Source: Prorocentrum cordatum (Eukaryota; Sar; Dinophyceae; Prorocentrales; Prorocentraceae). From it: 64,000 nucleotides of DNA. Where the stretch lies: NCBI GenBank assembly GCA_963575745.1, contig CAUYUJ010004347.1, forward strand, positions 72,001-136,000. Reading direction: 5' to 3'. Position numbers and translations under genes: made by a program. Numbering within the stretch: the first letter of the stretch is position 1; every line of letters starts with the position of its first letter. Under the pieces are notes generated by a model that was given only the letters and a program-made list of their open reading frames with translations, had not been told where the DNA came from and searched no databases. Below, piece by piece: positions 9,002 to 17,881 of this stretch.

Positions 9002-10696
9002 ATGGCGTGGGAGGTCTGCGTCGACAACCTGGAGATCCAGGAGCTGATCGACCGGGTGGACGCCGAGGCGCTCCGCGGGAGCGTCAGCCCTCTGCTCGAG
9101 CTCGCGAGGGCGGCCTACGAGGCCCACGGCGCACCTGGCGTGGCGGCCAAGGACGTGCTCCGCCAACCTGAGACGCAGGCCCTCGGGGACAGGATCGACG
9201 GCGACCTGGGCCGCAAGGAGCCGCCCAAGGGCTACGCGAGCCAGCTCATCTCGCTCACCCTGTGGGTTCCGGCCCAGCGCGGCACCTGCAGGAAGCACTG
9301 GCAGATCGCGCTGGGGCGCTGGGTGCGCGCGTTCGCCCACCGCCGTGGCGGGGTGGCCGCCTTCGAGCACGTGTGGAGGTGGATCTCCGGGTCCTCCCGC
9401 GGGCGGGTTCTCCCGCTGCCAGTGGTCGACGAGCTCCTGCACGCGATGTCGTTCGCGCCGCTCTACTTCACCGGCTTCCGGCTGAGCATCTGGCCTGAGG
9501 TCACTTGCTCCGACGCCAGCCCGTTCGGAGGCGGCGTGGTGGTGAGTCGTGGCCTCACGCCTGCAGGGGGAGCGGCCCTGGCCCGCAGCGGCCGGCTGCC
9601 CTGGCAGCGCAGTGAAGACGAACTGGTCATCATCAGCCTCTTCGACGGGATCGCAGGTGGCCGCTGCGCTTGGGCTGCCCTGGGGCTCGACTGCTTCTGG
9701 CACATCTCGCCCGAGATCGACCAGGCGGCGACGCGCGTGGCAAGGAACGTGTCCCCAGACTTCAAGGAGCTCGGGGACGCCAGGCTCGCCACCAGGGAGG
9801 TCCTCGTCACCGTCCGCAATGGGTGCGCAAGGGGCCGCAAGCTCCTGCTCATGGGGGGCTTCCCGTGCCAGGGCTTGTCGCGCCGCAACGTGGACAGGAA
9901 TGGCCTCTCGGATCCTCGCAGTGCCTTGGTCGGCGAGATCGTGCGCGTCCTGGACATCGTCGAGGTGGAGTTCAGCGAGTGGGAGGTTGAGTTCCTTTTC
10001 GAGAACGTGGACTCCGCCGACGGGGCCGACGTCGCGGCGGTCACGAAGCTGCTGGGCCGCAAGCCCTACAGGGTCTGCGCCTCTCAGGTATGCCACGTGC
10101 GCCGCCCGCGGCTGCACTGGTGCTCATTCTGCTTCGTGGGGGGCGCCGAGCACAGCATCGAGGAGAGAGACCTCTGGCGCCAGGTGGAGCTCGACGCGGA
10201 CCCTGGGCACTACTCGCGCTGGCTGCGGCGAGGTGCCCCTTGGCCTGCTGGAGACGGCCCCGCAGCAAGGCTCCCCACCGCCGTGGGGAGGGAGCGGCGC
10301 TCGTCTCCTCGCCCGCGGCCCGCGGGCTTCTCTCAGTGCGATCCAGCAGCGCTGCAGCGCTGGGCGGACGACGGGTTCGCCCTCCCGCCGTATCAGTACA
10401 TCGAGAAGCACTGCATGTACGAGAGAGGGGAGTGGCGGCCCCCCTGTGCTGAGGAGCGGGAGGTGCTCATGGGCTTCCCGCGCGGCCGCGCTCAGGTCGC
10501 AGTCCCGTCAGGCGTGCTGAGAGACGACCCGCAGCACGCAGAGTCGGTCCGCTGCAGCCTCCTCGGGAATGCCTTTCACGTGGAGGTCGTGGCGTGGCTG
10601 CTGGGGCACCTCGCCGTCAAGTGGAAGTTCTTGGCGAGTGCTCCCTCGGTCGGCCTCCTCAGGGTGTCGGCCCGCCCGGTGGCCGCTAGCGGCTAG
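9002..10696 (+). CDS. Fused ORF: RT motif C and thumb, RNase H N-part, C5-cytosine DNA methyltransferase
   Basis: A 564-codon frame without stops. Residues 3-9 are WEVCVDN, the RT motif C equivalent (xVDN rather than YVDD). Residues 80-120 look like an RT thumb/connection (SLTLWV, LGRWVRAF). SDAS at residues 170-173 (D171) followed by FGGG is the first RNase H strand with its catalytic Asp. A full C5 methyltransferase follows: motif I SLFDGIAGG (about 211-219), motif IV GGFPCQGLS with catalytic Cys289, motif VI ENV (334-336), motif VIII RPRLHW (about 368-373), motif IX-like VLMGFP (about 488) and motif X LLGNAFHVEVVAWLL (about 520-534). Motifs I and VIII resemble DNMT3-type enzymes while PCQ is more DNMT1-like. 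All key residues seem present, so transfer of methyl from S-adenosylmethionine to cytosine C5 is plausible. The ATG at 9002 is not a natural start; upstream sequence belongs to the same polyprotein. Confidence 0.85.
   Translation: MAWEVCVDNLEIQELIDRVDAEALRGSVSPLLELARAAYEAHGAPGVAAKDVLRQPETQALGDRIDGDLGRKEPPKGYASQLISLTLWVPAQRGTCRKHWQIALGRWVRAFAHRRGGVAAFEHVWRWISGSSRGRVLPLPVVDELLHAMSFAPLYFTGFRLSIWPEVTCSDASPFGGGVVVSRGLTPAGGAALARSGRLPWQRSEDELVIISLFDGIAGGRCAWAALGLDCFWHISPEIDQAATRVARNVSPDFKELGDARLATREVLVTVRNGCARGRKLLLMGGFPCQGLSRRNVDRNGLSDPRSALVGEIVRVLDIVEVEFSEWEVEFLFENVDSADGADVAAVTKLLGRKPYRVCASQVCHVRRPRLHWCSFCFVGGAEHSIEERDLWRQVELDADPGHYSRWLRRGAPWPAGDGPAARLPTAVGRERRSSPRPRPAGFSQCDPAALQRWADDGFALPPYQYIEKHCMYERGEWRPPCAEEREVLMGFPRGRAQVAVPSGVLRDDPQHAESVRCSLLGNAFHVEVVAWLLGHLAVKWKFLASAPSVGLLRVSARPVAASG
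9622..10650 (+). other. C5-cytosine methyltransferase domain nested in RNase H
   Basis: Domain limits inferred from motif I (9634-9660) and motif X (about 10557-10602). It lies between the first RNase H catalytic Asp (codon 9512) and the RNase H Glu in NELEMGA (about 10900-10920). Target-recognition sequence would sit between motifs VIII and IX (about 10120-10450), which is Arg/Pro-rich here. Confidence 0.85.
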
Positions 10697-10709
10697 CGCA
10701 TTTTGCAGC

Positions 10710-11155
10710 TCGCGCGGCTTCGCTCGGGAGCAAGCCCTTGTGCTGGACGTGATGAGGGCGACGTCCACGAAGGGCTCCGACGTGAGGATCTCGACAGGGG
10801 AGCTCTTCTCACCGTCGGGATGGCCCCGACTGCCAATCCCCGCCAACTTGTGGCGCTGGTCCGTGGTCTTGCAGTTCAGCTGGCAGCAGACGGCCAACAT
10901 CAACGAGCTGGAGATGGGGGCGTACGTGTCGGCTCTCCGTTGGCGTCTGCGAGCAGAGAAGAACTTGCAGACGAAGTTCCTTCACCTGTTGGACAGCCAG
11001 GTGTCTATCGCTGTCCTCACCAAGCACAGATCGGGGTCTCGCCAGTTGAATCGCATTGCTCGCAAGGTCAGCGCACTTGAGCTGGCCTCAGGGGTCATGG
11101 CCATCTTGGGCTTCTGCCGCAGTGGTGACAACCCTGCGGACGCGCCCAGCAGGAA
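10710..11155 (+). pseudogene. RNase H C-terminal part of DIRS-like element
   Basis: In a frame shifted from the methyltransferase ORF the sequence reads RISTGELF, LWRWSVVLQFSW, then INELEMGAYVSALRWR, LHLLDSQVSIAVLTK and GDNPADAPSR. The Glu of NELE, the Asp of DSQ and the Asp of DNPADAPSR fit the second, third and fourth catalytic acids of retroelement RNase H; the first is D171 of the preceding ORF. RNase H would remove RNA from the RNA/DNA hybrid. The frame switch (stop at 10696, this frame open from about 10570) means that either a programmed shift, an intron or a mutation separates the halves. Confidence 0.7.
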
Positions 11156-11159
11156 GTGC

Positions 11160-11388
11160 GCGCGCCATGGTCAGACGCCTGCGCGCACAGGCAGATCGTG
11201 CGAGCAGAGCCGCAGCCAGGAGGACGCTGGGGCCTTTGCGACTTCAACGTGTGGCACCCCCGGCACGAATTCGGTATTTTCGTGCTGCATCCATGTTTGT
11301 CCAGTATCAGCTGGACCAGGGCTGGCCGCAGGCCGTCGACGCCGCCGACATGGACCAGCAGATCTGCACGTTCATTGAACATCTCTAG
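11160..11388 (+). pseudogene. Tyrosine recombinase N-terminal (core-binding-like) segment
   Basis: A frame ending at the TAG at 11386 reads IRYFRAASMFVQYQLDQ and AADMDQQICTFIEHL. Its helical composition and its place immediately before the catalytic domain fit the SAM-like DNA-binding domain of tyrosine recombinases. It is out of frame with both neighbours, so it is part of a broken reading frame. Confidence 0.5.
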
Positions 11389-11444
11389 ATTGACGGCGAG
11401 GGTCGCAATCTGGCAGGAGATACGTTGAGTGGTATTCAGTTTGC

Positions 11445-12116
11445 TTGGGCCGACGGCGTGTTTTCCCTATGTCCTGGGATCTTTGGCGGACATGGGGAAG
11501 GATCGAGATGCCGCAAAGAGCACCGCCCATGTCCGTCACCATGCTGTGCGGCATCGCCCATGTGCTGTGGCAGCTCGGGCGGCAAGATGCAGCGGTGCTC
11601 ATCCCGGTCGCCTTCCATTGCTTGCTGCGGACGGGCGAGCTCATGTCCATCCGCGCCGAGCACGTGCTGATCAATGCGAGCCACACAGGCCTCGTCGCCC
11701 TGCCTTGGACCAAGAGCGGGGCCAGGAGAGGCGCGCAGGAGCTGGTCGCCGTCGACGACCCAGTCGTGGGCCGTGCACTGGCGTGGCTCCGCCAGCGGCA
11801 GGGCGCGGGGCCGCTGCTGCTGGGCGCAGGCGCGCAGTTCCGCCTGCTGTTCGAGCGGGCGTGCGTCCAGGCTGGGCTCAGTGAGGTTGGCCTCAAGCCC
11901 TACAGCCTGCGCCGTGGCGGTGCGACGCGCGACATGTGCACCCGCGGCGACCTGGGCCGCGCCGTGCACCGCGGCCGCTGGTCCGACCCGCGCGCGGCGC
12001 AGATCTACATCAACGACGGGCTGGCGGCGCTGGCGCAACAACGAGTGCCAGACGCCGCCGCCCGAGACCTGGCTGCGCGAGCTGCCGCTCTCGCGCGGCT
12101 GCTCGCGTCCCTGTGA
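11445..12116 (+). CDS. Tyrosine recombinase catalytic domain of DIRS-like element
   Basis: A 223-codon frame (first ATG 11451-region in an unlikely context; the true protein starts upstream). Arg62 in LLRTGEL is the first catalytic Arg, Lys90 in WTKSG fits the beta-hairpin Lys, YSLRRGGAT at 153-161 is the HxxR box with Tyr153 in place of His and Arg156 as second Arg, Trp179 in GRW takes the His/Trp position, and Tyr188 in AQIYI is the nucleophile. The enzyme would integrate circular element cDNA by site-specific strand exchange through a 3'-phosphotyrosine. The catalytic set is complete, so the domain itself looks intact; length (about 180 residues after Arg62 to the end) is normal. The stop is at 12114. 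Confidence 0.8.
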   Translation: MGRRRVFPMSWDLWRTWGRIEMPQRAPPMSVTMLCGIAHVLWQLGRQDAAVLIPVAFHCLLRTGELMSIRAEHVLINASHTGLVALPWTKSGARRGAQELVAVDDPVVGRALAWLRQRQGAGPLLLGAGAQFRLLFERACVQAGLSEVGLKPYSLRRGGATRDMCTRGDLGRAVHRGRWSDPRAAQIYINDGLAALAQQRVPDAAARDLAARAAALARLLASL

Positions 12117-12572
12117 AACAGGGACGCCTCCCCTCATGTTCTCACCTGCTCCTCCCCTCCTTGCCTCTAAGAAGCCTCTCCTGCCACTGGTGGCGGCCGG
12201 TCCCCCTTGAAGGGTGGCCGAGCGTTCCCGGGGGGGGTCGGGGTTGTTCGCCTTCGGCCGCCCACGCCGCCCTCCCTTCTGCAGTCGAGGTTCTTAGCGG
12301 GGGGGGGTTCTCGGAGTAGTTTTAATTTTTAAGAGTTCGGCACACCAAATGGGGAAGACGTGGAAGGGTCCCCCCCTCGAACCCCCCCGTCGGACTCGCG
12401 AGACGCCCTCGCGGACCGGGGGCCCCGTGGGCCCCCGTTGGACCAGGGTCTGAGCCTTCGGGCGAGCCACTTGGACCGGGGGCGTTTCTTGGGGGGCGCG
12501 GGCCCATGGGCCCGTGGGTGCGATTTCCTTTGGCCTGCCTCCAAAAAAGCGCGCCTCCCCCGGGGAACGACT
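12117..12572. other. Probable 3' untranslated part of the DIRS-like element
   Basis: Contains G/C homopolymer runs (12229, 12300, 12370) and no coding signal I recognise. It lies between the recombinase stop and the right 56-bp repeat. Confidence 0.4.
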
Positions 12573-12628
12573 ACTAATATTGCTTTCCTGGGGGCTCCAA
12601 CTCCTAGATAGGGTCGCTCTGGGATAAT
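12573..12628 (+). repeat. 56-bp flanking direct repeat, right copy
   Basis: Partner of 3437-3492 (48/56 identical, same orientation, no gaps needed). It follows the recombinase ORF by about 450 bp. Confidence 0.65.
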
Positions 12629-12639
12629 TCTAACATAAC

Positions 12640-13117
12640 ACTTTTTCGCGAATCCCTTGCGACAAAAAACGGAACGAAGTGCAAGCGCGCGCGTCGTCGC
12701 GCGCGCATGCCGAAGTCCTTCAACAACCTTCGGTGCCGGAAGGATTTCGCAATCGAGTTCCCATAAACAACATACAAAACACAGGGTTTCGCAACATTGA
12801 TTTGCTAAAACAGCTTCCGCGCGAGCTCTTGCGAAATCTTAAGAAAACCATAGGTGTTTCAAGATTTTCACAAACTTCTATCAAACGGGTTTCGCGCGCG
12901 CATGTCGAAATCTTTCGAACGCCCTTGCGCGTGTGCCGTCGCGAGAATCCACTGCAAAAAACGGAACGAAGTGCAAACTCGCGCGTCGTCGCGCGCGTAT
13001 GCCGAAAACCTTCAAGGCCCATCGGTTTCGGAAGGATTTCCAAATTGTGTGTCCAAACAACATACAAAAACACGACGTTTCGCAACACGGATTTTCAACA
13101 AAAGCGTGCGCGCGTGC
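12640..13117 (+). repeat. About 294-bp tandem duplication
   Basis: The block beginning aaaaaacggaacgaagtgca (12664) recurs at 12956, with shared downstream words such as ggaaggattt, aacaacatacaaaa and cacgcgcg-like tracts. The second unit is cut short by the trinucleotide array. It is rich in gcgcgcg words and encodes nothing recognised. Confidence 0.75.
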
Positions 13118-13640
13118 TCTTGTGTCGTCGTCGTCGTCGTTGCCGTCCTCCCTCCTCCCGCGTCGTCGTCGTCGTCGTCGCCTCCGTCGTCCTCTGTTTT
13201 TCCTCGTGTTCGTCGTCGTCGTCCGCTTTGGCGTCGTGGTCGTTTCCGTCGTCGTTGTCGCCGTGGTCGTCCTTCCTCCTCCTTCCTGGTCGTCGTCGTC
13301 GTCCGTCGTCGTCGTCTCGTCGTCGTCCCTTCTATTTCGTCGCCCCGTCGTCATCGTCGTCGTCGTTGTCGTCGTCGTCTTCCCTCCTCCCTCGTCGTTG
13401 TCGTCGTCGGCGTCGCCGTCCTTCCTCCTTCTTCGTCGTTCGCGTCGTCGCCGTCCTCCCTCCTCCCTCGTCGTTGTCGTCATTGTCGTCGTTGTCGCCG
13501 TCGTCGTCCTCCCTCCTCCCTCGTCGTCGTCTTCGTTGGCGACGTCGTCGGCGTATTCGTCTTCGTCGGCGTCGACGTCGTCGTCGTCTTCGTCGTCGTC
13601 GACGTCGGCGTCGTCGTCGTCGCCGCCGTCGTCGGCGACA
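13118..13640 (+). repeat. Imperfect GTC/CGT trinucleotide array
   Basis: Dominated by gtcgtc with cctccctcc interruptions at a spacing of about 60-130 bp. All six frames are open for long distances (Ser, Val, Arg, Asp, Thr-rich products), which is an artefact of the triplet. Confidence 0.9.
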
Positions 13641-14239
13641 TCCAGCACCCAGCACTCATCGCAATCGCTCCCGCATGGGTTTTGCAAATCAAGTTGCGGG
13701 TGGGTGGGTGGGATGATTGCGCGAGCAGTGGAGTTGACAACTTCAAGTTCGGCAAGTGGGCTCCTACCACATAGATTGCACCACACAGCTTACACCACGT
13801 AGCTCACACCACATACATGGATATCCTAGCTCTTACCACACGATTGCACTGCGTGGTAGGAGCTGGAATAACTCACGTCACATAGATTGCATTGACTGCA
13901 AGAACACCACTCTGTGGGGTCCACGCTGGTTAAGGTCTGTTAGGTTATCCCGCCAAATGCAGCTCAATCCACATCATTCCGTGTGAATCCCATGCTCAAT
14001 TCAAGCTTCATGGCCCGTTTTCAACAGTGTTAATGGAGTTCAGTCGTTCTCACGGAGACCGTCCAGAATGTGCCTCCTCCTCCGAATTTCCCAGCGAGAA
14101 ACCTCCAGTCGTGATGTGTTCACGACGCGAGCATGCGATATCCAGATTGTTTCATGCGGGGCCAGTCTTCCATTGCGAGTCTTGTATTGGCGGCGGCGCC
14201 GACCCTTGCTGGCTCCGCGCGCCGTGAAAGGGGTTCCAG
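13641..14239. other. Spacer with short caccacata-type repeats
   Basis: Around 13765-13880 the words caccaca/cgtagctcacacca/agattgca recur several times. Otherwise no gene is seen. Confidence 0.4.
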
Positions 14240-14965
14240 TTTATCAAGTCTTCTCGCCAGTATATCAGATTACATTTGATACTGTCACAACATCTGGACA
14301 GTTGGACGCGGCAACCGTCCTTCGGCAGCACCCTACAGGAAGCACTCTTGGCCCCTCCGCTCCGGCCTGCGGGCCGCAACCCCTGACCCAGACCGAAGGG
14401 GAAACGCACCTGCGAAGACAGCTCCGGGCCGTCTTCGCGTTGCCAGGGCGGCGTGCGCGCGCAAGGCCACGGCGCAGTGCGGACAGGAGTAAGATGAGGA
14501 GGTGACACGACAGAAGGCGGCGCGTGCCCCTGGAGCGCGCCACCGGCCCTCTTCGGAGACGAGGTGGAGGAGGAGGAGGGGGAGGAGGAGGAGGAGGAGG
14601 AGCACCAGCGCAGGGTACCCGTAGGTGTCGAGGATGCCGTCGCACGCTTGGCAGGAAAGCCTCCTCGTCCGCCAGTTGTTCCCGCAGGCGCCTCTGCAGG
14701 GCGATCTGCACCAAGCCCTGCGGAACGTCCGTGCCGACCTCGGCGCAGGGCCGCGGCTGCAGCCAGCCGCTGGCGCCGGCGGCGCCAACCAGCGGGCATG
14801 TCTGGGCGGGGGCTGGGGCCCCTGCGCCCGCCAGGACGGCCCAGCGGCGGGTGGCGGCGCTGGGCGGCCCAGCGGCCTCCCGGGCCAGTTGGGCAGCCCG
14901 CCGCCCTTCTGGGGCGGTCGGGCGGCGGGCGGCGGCGCCAGCGCCAGAGGCCTCCGTGTATGCCC
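14240..14965 (-). pseudogene. C-terminal fragment of a retroelement polyprotein (antisense)
   Basis: On the minus strand one frame reads EVGTDVPQGLVQIALQRRL followed by REQLADEEAF; a shifted frame continues CQACDGILDTYGYPALV; a third part reads EEGRWRAPGARAAF, then SGSGVAARRPE and, after another shift, SNCPDVVTVSN. This order (an ALxxRL helix, a CxxC-plus-DxxGxxAL zinc-like motif, then an RP-D and DVAVT-like segment) is what I associate with the 3' end of dinoflagellate non-LTR or related pol genes. The zinc-like motif should be followed by a second Cys/His pair; here a GGA run (14563-14605 on plus) interrupts the frame. At least three frame breaks make it a fossil. Confidence 0.5.
14563..14605 (+). 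repeat. GGA microsatellite inside retroelement fragment
   Basis: Near-perfect (gga)n tract. On the minus strand it inserts Leu or Pro runs between the CxxC motif and the downstream part of the antisense fragment. Confidence 0.9.
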
Positions 14966-15758
14966 GACCGTCGTTCCCCCATCGACCCTCGGAAAACAAG
15001 CATTGACATGAGCATGACCACCCGATGGTCCGCGCAGACCCCTCAGATCGGCGCTGGGGCCCCCTCAGATCGCCAGGGGCGGCGTGGGAGAGTGACCCAG
15101 CGCCGATCCGAGATATATGCGCGGACCTCAGAGTTTGTATGTTTGTGTCATTATTGCTCCCGAGTCCCATCGATCCCAGGGCATCGATATTCGATCGATC
15201 ATGGGCCTCCGTTTTTTCCTCCTGCTCCCCCTCCTCCCCCATCCCGTCCCAGTGCCTTCACCTGAGGCCTTAAGCTGCAGGCAGCGCCCCCCTGCAGGGA
15301 CGAGTCTGTACAGCCAGGACGCGGAGAGAGGGACTACCTGAGGCTCAGAGGGGCTTTGGTTTTCGGGCTGCTTTCAGGTACGGGTTGTGCAGCCGATTCG
15401 TGGCCGAGGCTTGTCGTGGCCAGCTCACTCAGCGCTTCCCAATGCAACACGTTGAGTGTATACCCGCTCCTCCGGTCCTCCATCGATCCGCAATCCTCCA
15501 TCGATCGTCGGATTGTTTCCTTATCCTTGTCCGCCTCCTCCTCTTTCTCATGCTCCTCTCATTTTTATCGGGCTCCTAGGATGAGTACGCGCAGGATCCA
15601 CAATCACCAAATAAGCACAACTGCGGCCTCGAGATCGACATGTCGCTACACGTGTGCAGCCTTCATCAAGTCCATCCTCCATCTCCTAAGTCGGGCTCCT
15701 CCCCTCCCATACAGACTGTACTGATCCTCCTTCCCCTCTTCCTGCTGTTCCTCCTCCA
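14966..15758. other. Spacer with atcgatc words, no gene seen
   Basis: Words built on catcgatcc recur near 15168-15202 and 15480-15510. Open frames are short and unlike any family I know. Confidence 0.4.
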
Positions 15759-16325
15759 TGTCGCACCCCGAGGCCAGTCGGAAGGGCGGGCCGGAAGTTT
15801 TGCTTGATATGTCCTTACTCTATCTGATCCTGAAGCTTTACAAGTGGTAACAGCTTCACAGATGGAGGGCGGATTGTTTTTAAAAAATGTGGTTCTCGCC
15901 TGAGCGCCGCGCACCCTCGTCTTAACAATGTACAAGAGTTTCACGGATTGTGGGCGGGTCGTTTTCGAAATTCGATGTTCGTTTCGGTGCCGGGCACATT
16001 TATTTAAAACAATTACAAAGTTCTGCGGGGTGACCTTTTTCTGAACATGCGGATCTCGTTTCAGCGTCATTCACATTTGTATTAAACAGGTGTACAAGTT
16101 CCAAGGATTCACGTGGTTATCGTACCAGCATGTGTGCTTTTCAGCGCATCAGGATAGTCAAGGCGCAACAATTACGTGGATTCGCAGTTGGAAGCCCAGG
16201 AATGGTTCTCTGGCACGATTCAGGATCGTCGAGGCGCAGTTGACAGGTTGATTCGTGGTGTTGGTAAGTCCAGATAGCGGTGTATTGGCACGCTTTAGGT
16301 TTTCCAAACGGTTGTATCCCAACGG

Positions 16326-16397
<72 letters not shown>

Positions 16398-16500
16398 AGT
16401 GGAAGCGAATTTTGTAGGTTCTATGAAGAGGGAGCGTTGAGGGATGGTTAGTTCTAACATCGTTGGTGAGTCTGGGATTTACACTGGTCTTCGTCCTCCT
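15759..16500 (+). repeat. Dispersed repeat family DR1, copy B
   Basis: Begins gtcgcacc..gaggccag as in copy C, has about three internal units of roughly 80 bp (ttcacag/ttcacgg, gggcgg, cgcctgagcgccgcgc), then the unique tail with ggcacgattcaggatcgtc and, after a CT run at 16329-16393, ttgtaggttctatgaagag and gagggatggtta, matching copy C at 20080-20115. The CT run is an insertion compared with copy C. Confidence 0.8.
16329..16393 (+). repeat. CT microsatellite
   Basis: Two tctctc runs separated by a short T tract. It interrupts the tail of DR1 copy B. Confidence 0.95.
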
Positions 16501-16679
16501 CCGTCTCCTTTACCTCCCCCTCCCTTCCCCCTCCCTCTCCTCCTCTCTCATACACTCCCCCTTGCTCCTCCTCGTATCCCCCCTACTGACACCGCAAGCA
16601 GGAGGCACTGATGTCGATAGTCTACCTTCTGCTCCTCCTTCTCCTTCTCCTTCTCTTCCCCCATATCTGAGCATTGCCT

Positions 16680-17530
16680 CTTCCTCTGTCAACATGGTTG
16701 GCTGGGCAAGTACCTGACGGACTTCTTTCAAAACTTCTGCTTTGGTTTGGTTTTGAACAGTGCAATCTCCCAGGCAATTCGCAGAAAAACCATGCCACGA
16801 CTGTGCAATTCCAACTCGGCATGTACTCGGCTGCCTGCGGGAAACGGCGCTTCTCCGTTGCACAGTATCTCGAGCGTGCTCGTCTGCCTCCACCTCGGTT
16901 CGCGCGTCTTGAGAAATGGCTCGCAGCGGTACGGGGAGCGAGGGAACACACTCGCCAAACAGTAAGATATTGCAAGAAGACGTACCACAGCGAGCATCTG
17001 CCATATTGTCTTTCCCGTATGCCTGTCTTGACATGTTTGCATTTACTCTTCTGCGCAGGACCAGTGCATGGGGCATCGATCCTGGTGGTGGGGTTCGTTG
17101 GTTGGGGGGGCTCTTAGAGCTTTCGCAGATGCACGGGCTACCCCACACCGCATGCACGTAGGCATTCAAAATTATCAGTGCGGTTGGGGATGTTCAGCTC
17201 CAGGCGAGATCTCCCACTATTTCCGCTGTCCCCGTATGCGTCATTATATGGCTATACATGCGGTGTGGAGGCGGGGCGACTTTCCGTCAGAGCCGATTTG
17301 TGGTTGGCGTTGGGCTTGAGGCGGGTACGGGGCTGAGGGTTCAGAATTGCCATGGCTCGAACGCCTTGAAGCGATCGCGGTGGCATTCCATATGTGTCAT
17401 AAATCCAAAGATTTTGTCAGCGAACGCGGGCGAGCTGCAGACGAGCAACGTCCACCCGCATGGCAACAAGGGTTGCGATGGACCGACAGCATACTCAATA
17501 GTCTCTGGTACTGTTTATTTTCAGTGTGAA
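16680..17530 (+). pseudogene. Decayed LINE reverse-transcriptase tail
   Basis: Fragments in different frames fit the region after the RT domain of dinoflagellate LINEs: FSVAQYLERARLPPPRFAR (about 16852-16905), then RAFADARATPHRMHVG (about 17120-17165) and, directly after, YQCGWGCSAPGEISHYFRC with PRM (about 17175-17235). The last has the C-x3-C...H-x4-C spacing of the C-terminal zinc knuckle, where related elements read like 'C-GC...DxIxHYxxC'. Downstream LERLEAIAVAFHMCHK (about 17360-17400) continues the C-terminal tail. At least three frameshifts are needed; the RT core and endonuclease are absent, so this is a 5'-truncated fossil. Confidence 0.6.
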
Positions 17531-17697
17531 GTCCTCGACCTCCTGTGTTGGTGCTTTGCAGAAGGTGTTGGTCCTTCTTGTCGGCCCCAGACGCCTCTGT
17601 CTGAATGTGGTTTCGTGGGCTCCGAGGGCGCTCCTTTTTACTTGGCCCCCCGTTGTCCCCTCTGGCGTGCCCTGTCTGTCTCCTCCCCCCCCCGCTC

Positions 17698-17881
17698 AGA
17701 AGCCAGGCGAAGGCTGGCAAACCCGTGGCTGCTAAAACGGAGCTCTGGGACATTGTTTTTTACTGTGGGAAGCAGCTCGGTTATTATTTAGTGCGCTGAG
17801 CTTGATTGTTGGAATTCGTTTTCTGCCTTCTGGGAAGACCGTTGTAGCAGCCACGGATTTGCCAGCCCTCGCCCAGCTTCC
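17698..17881. repeat. Foldback element 1 (43-bp inverted arms)
   Basis: Arms 17698-17740 and 17839-17881 are inverted copies with 37 of 43 positions matching (core ggctggcaaa, cgtggctgct). The loop is about 98 bp. No coding content; it resembles a MITE or hairpin element. Confidence 0.75.

Larger units (their letters stand above)
3437..12628 (+). mobile_element. DIRS-like tyrosine-recombinase retrotransposon carrying a C5-DNA methyltransferase
   Basis: Coding order on the plus strand is: a zinc-finger-like ORF (4447-5205), a Gag-like ORF (5209-6979), a Lys/Gly-rich linker (7226-7492), reverse transcriptase (about 7750-9030), the first part of RNase H (about 9490-9560), a C5-cytosine methyltransferase (about 9620-10650), the rest of RNase H (about 10710-11155) and a tyrosine recombinase (about 11160-12116). 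The absence of an aspartic protease and integrase and the presence of a tyrosine recombinase place it with DIRS-like rather than LTR elements. The outer limits given are the 56-bp direct repeats; the true ends are inferred. The frame changes several times, so this copy is probably dead as a single polyprotein unless introns or assembly errors explain the shifts. Confidence 0.75.

Noticed and set aside
8777-10117. 446-codon minus-strand frame opposite the methyltransferase
   Set aside because: It is the antisense shadow of the well-supported RT/methyltransferase frame in GC-rich DNA. It also warns that frame length alone is not evidence here.
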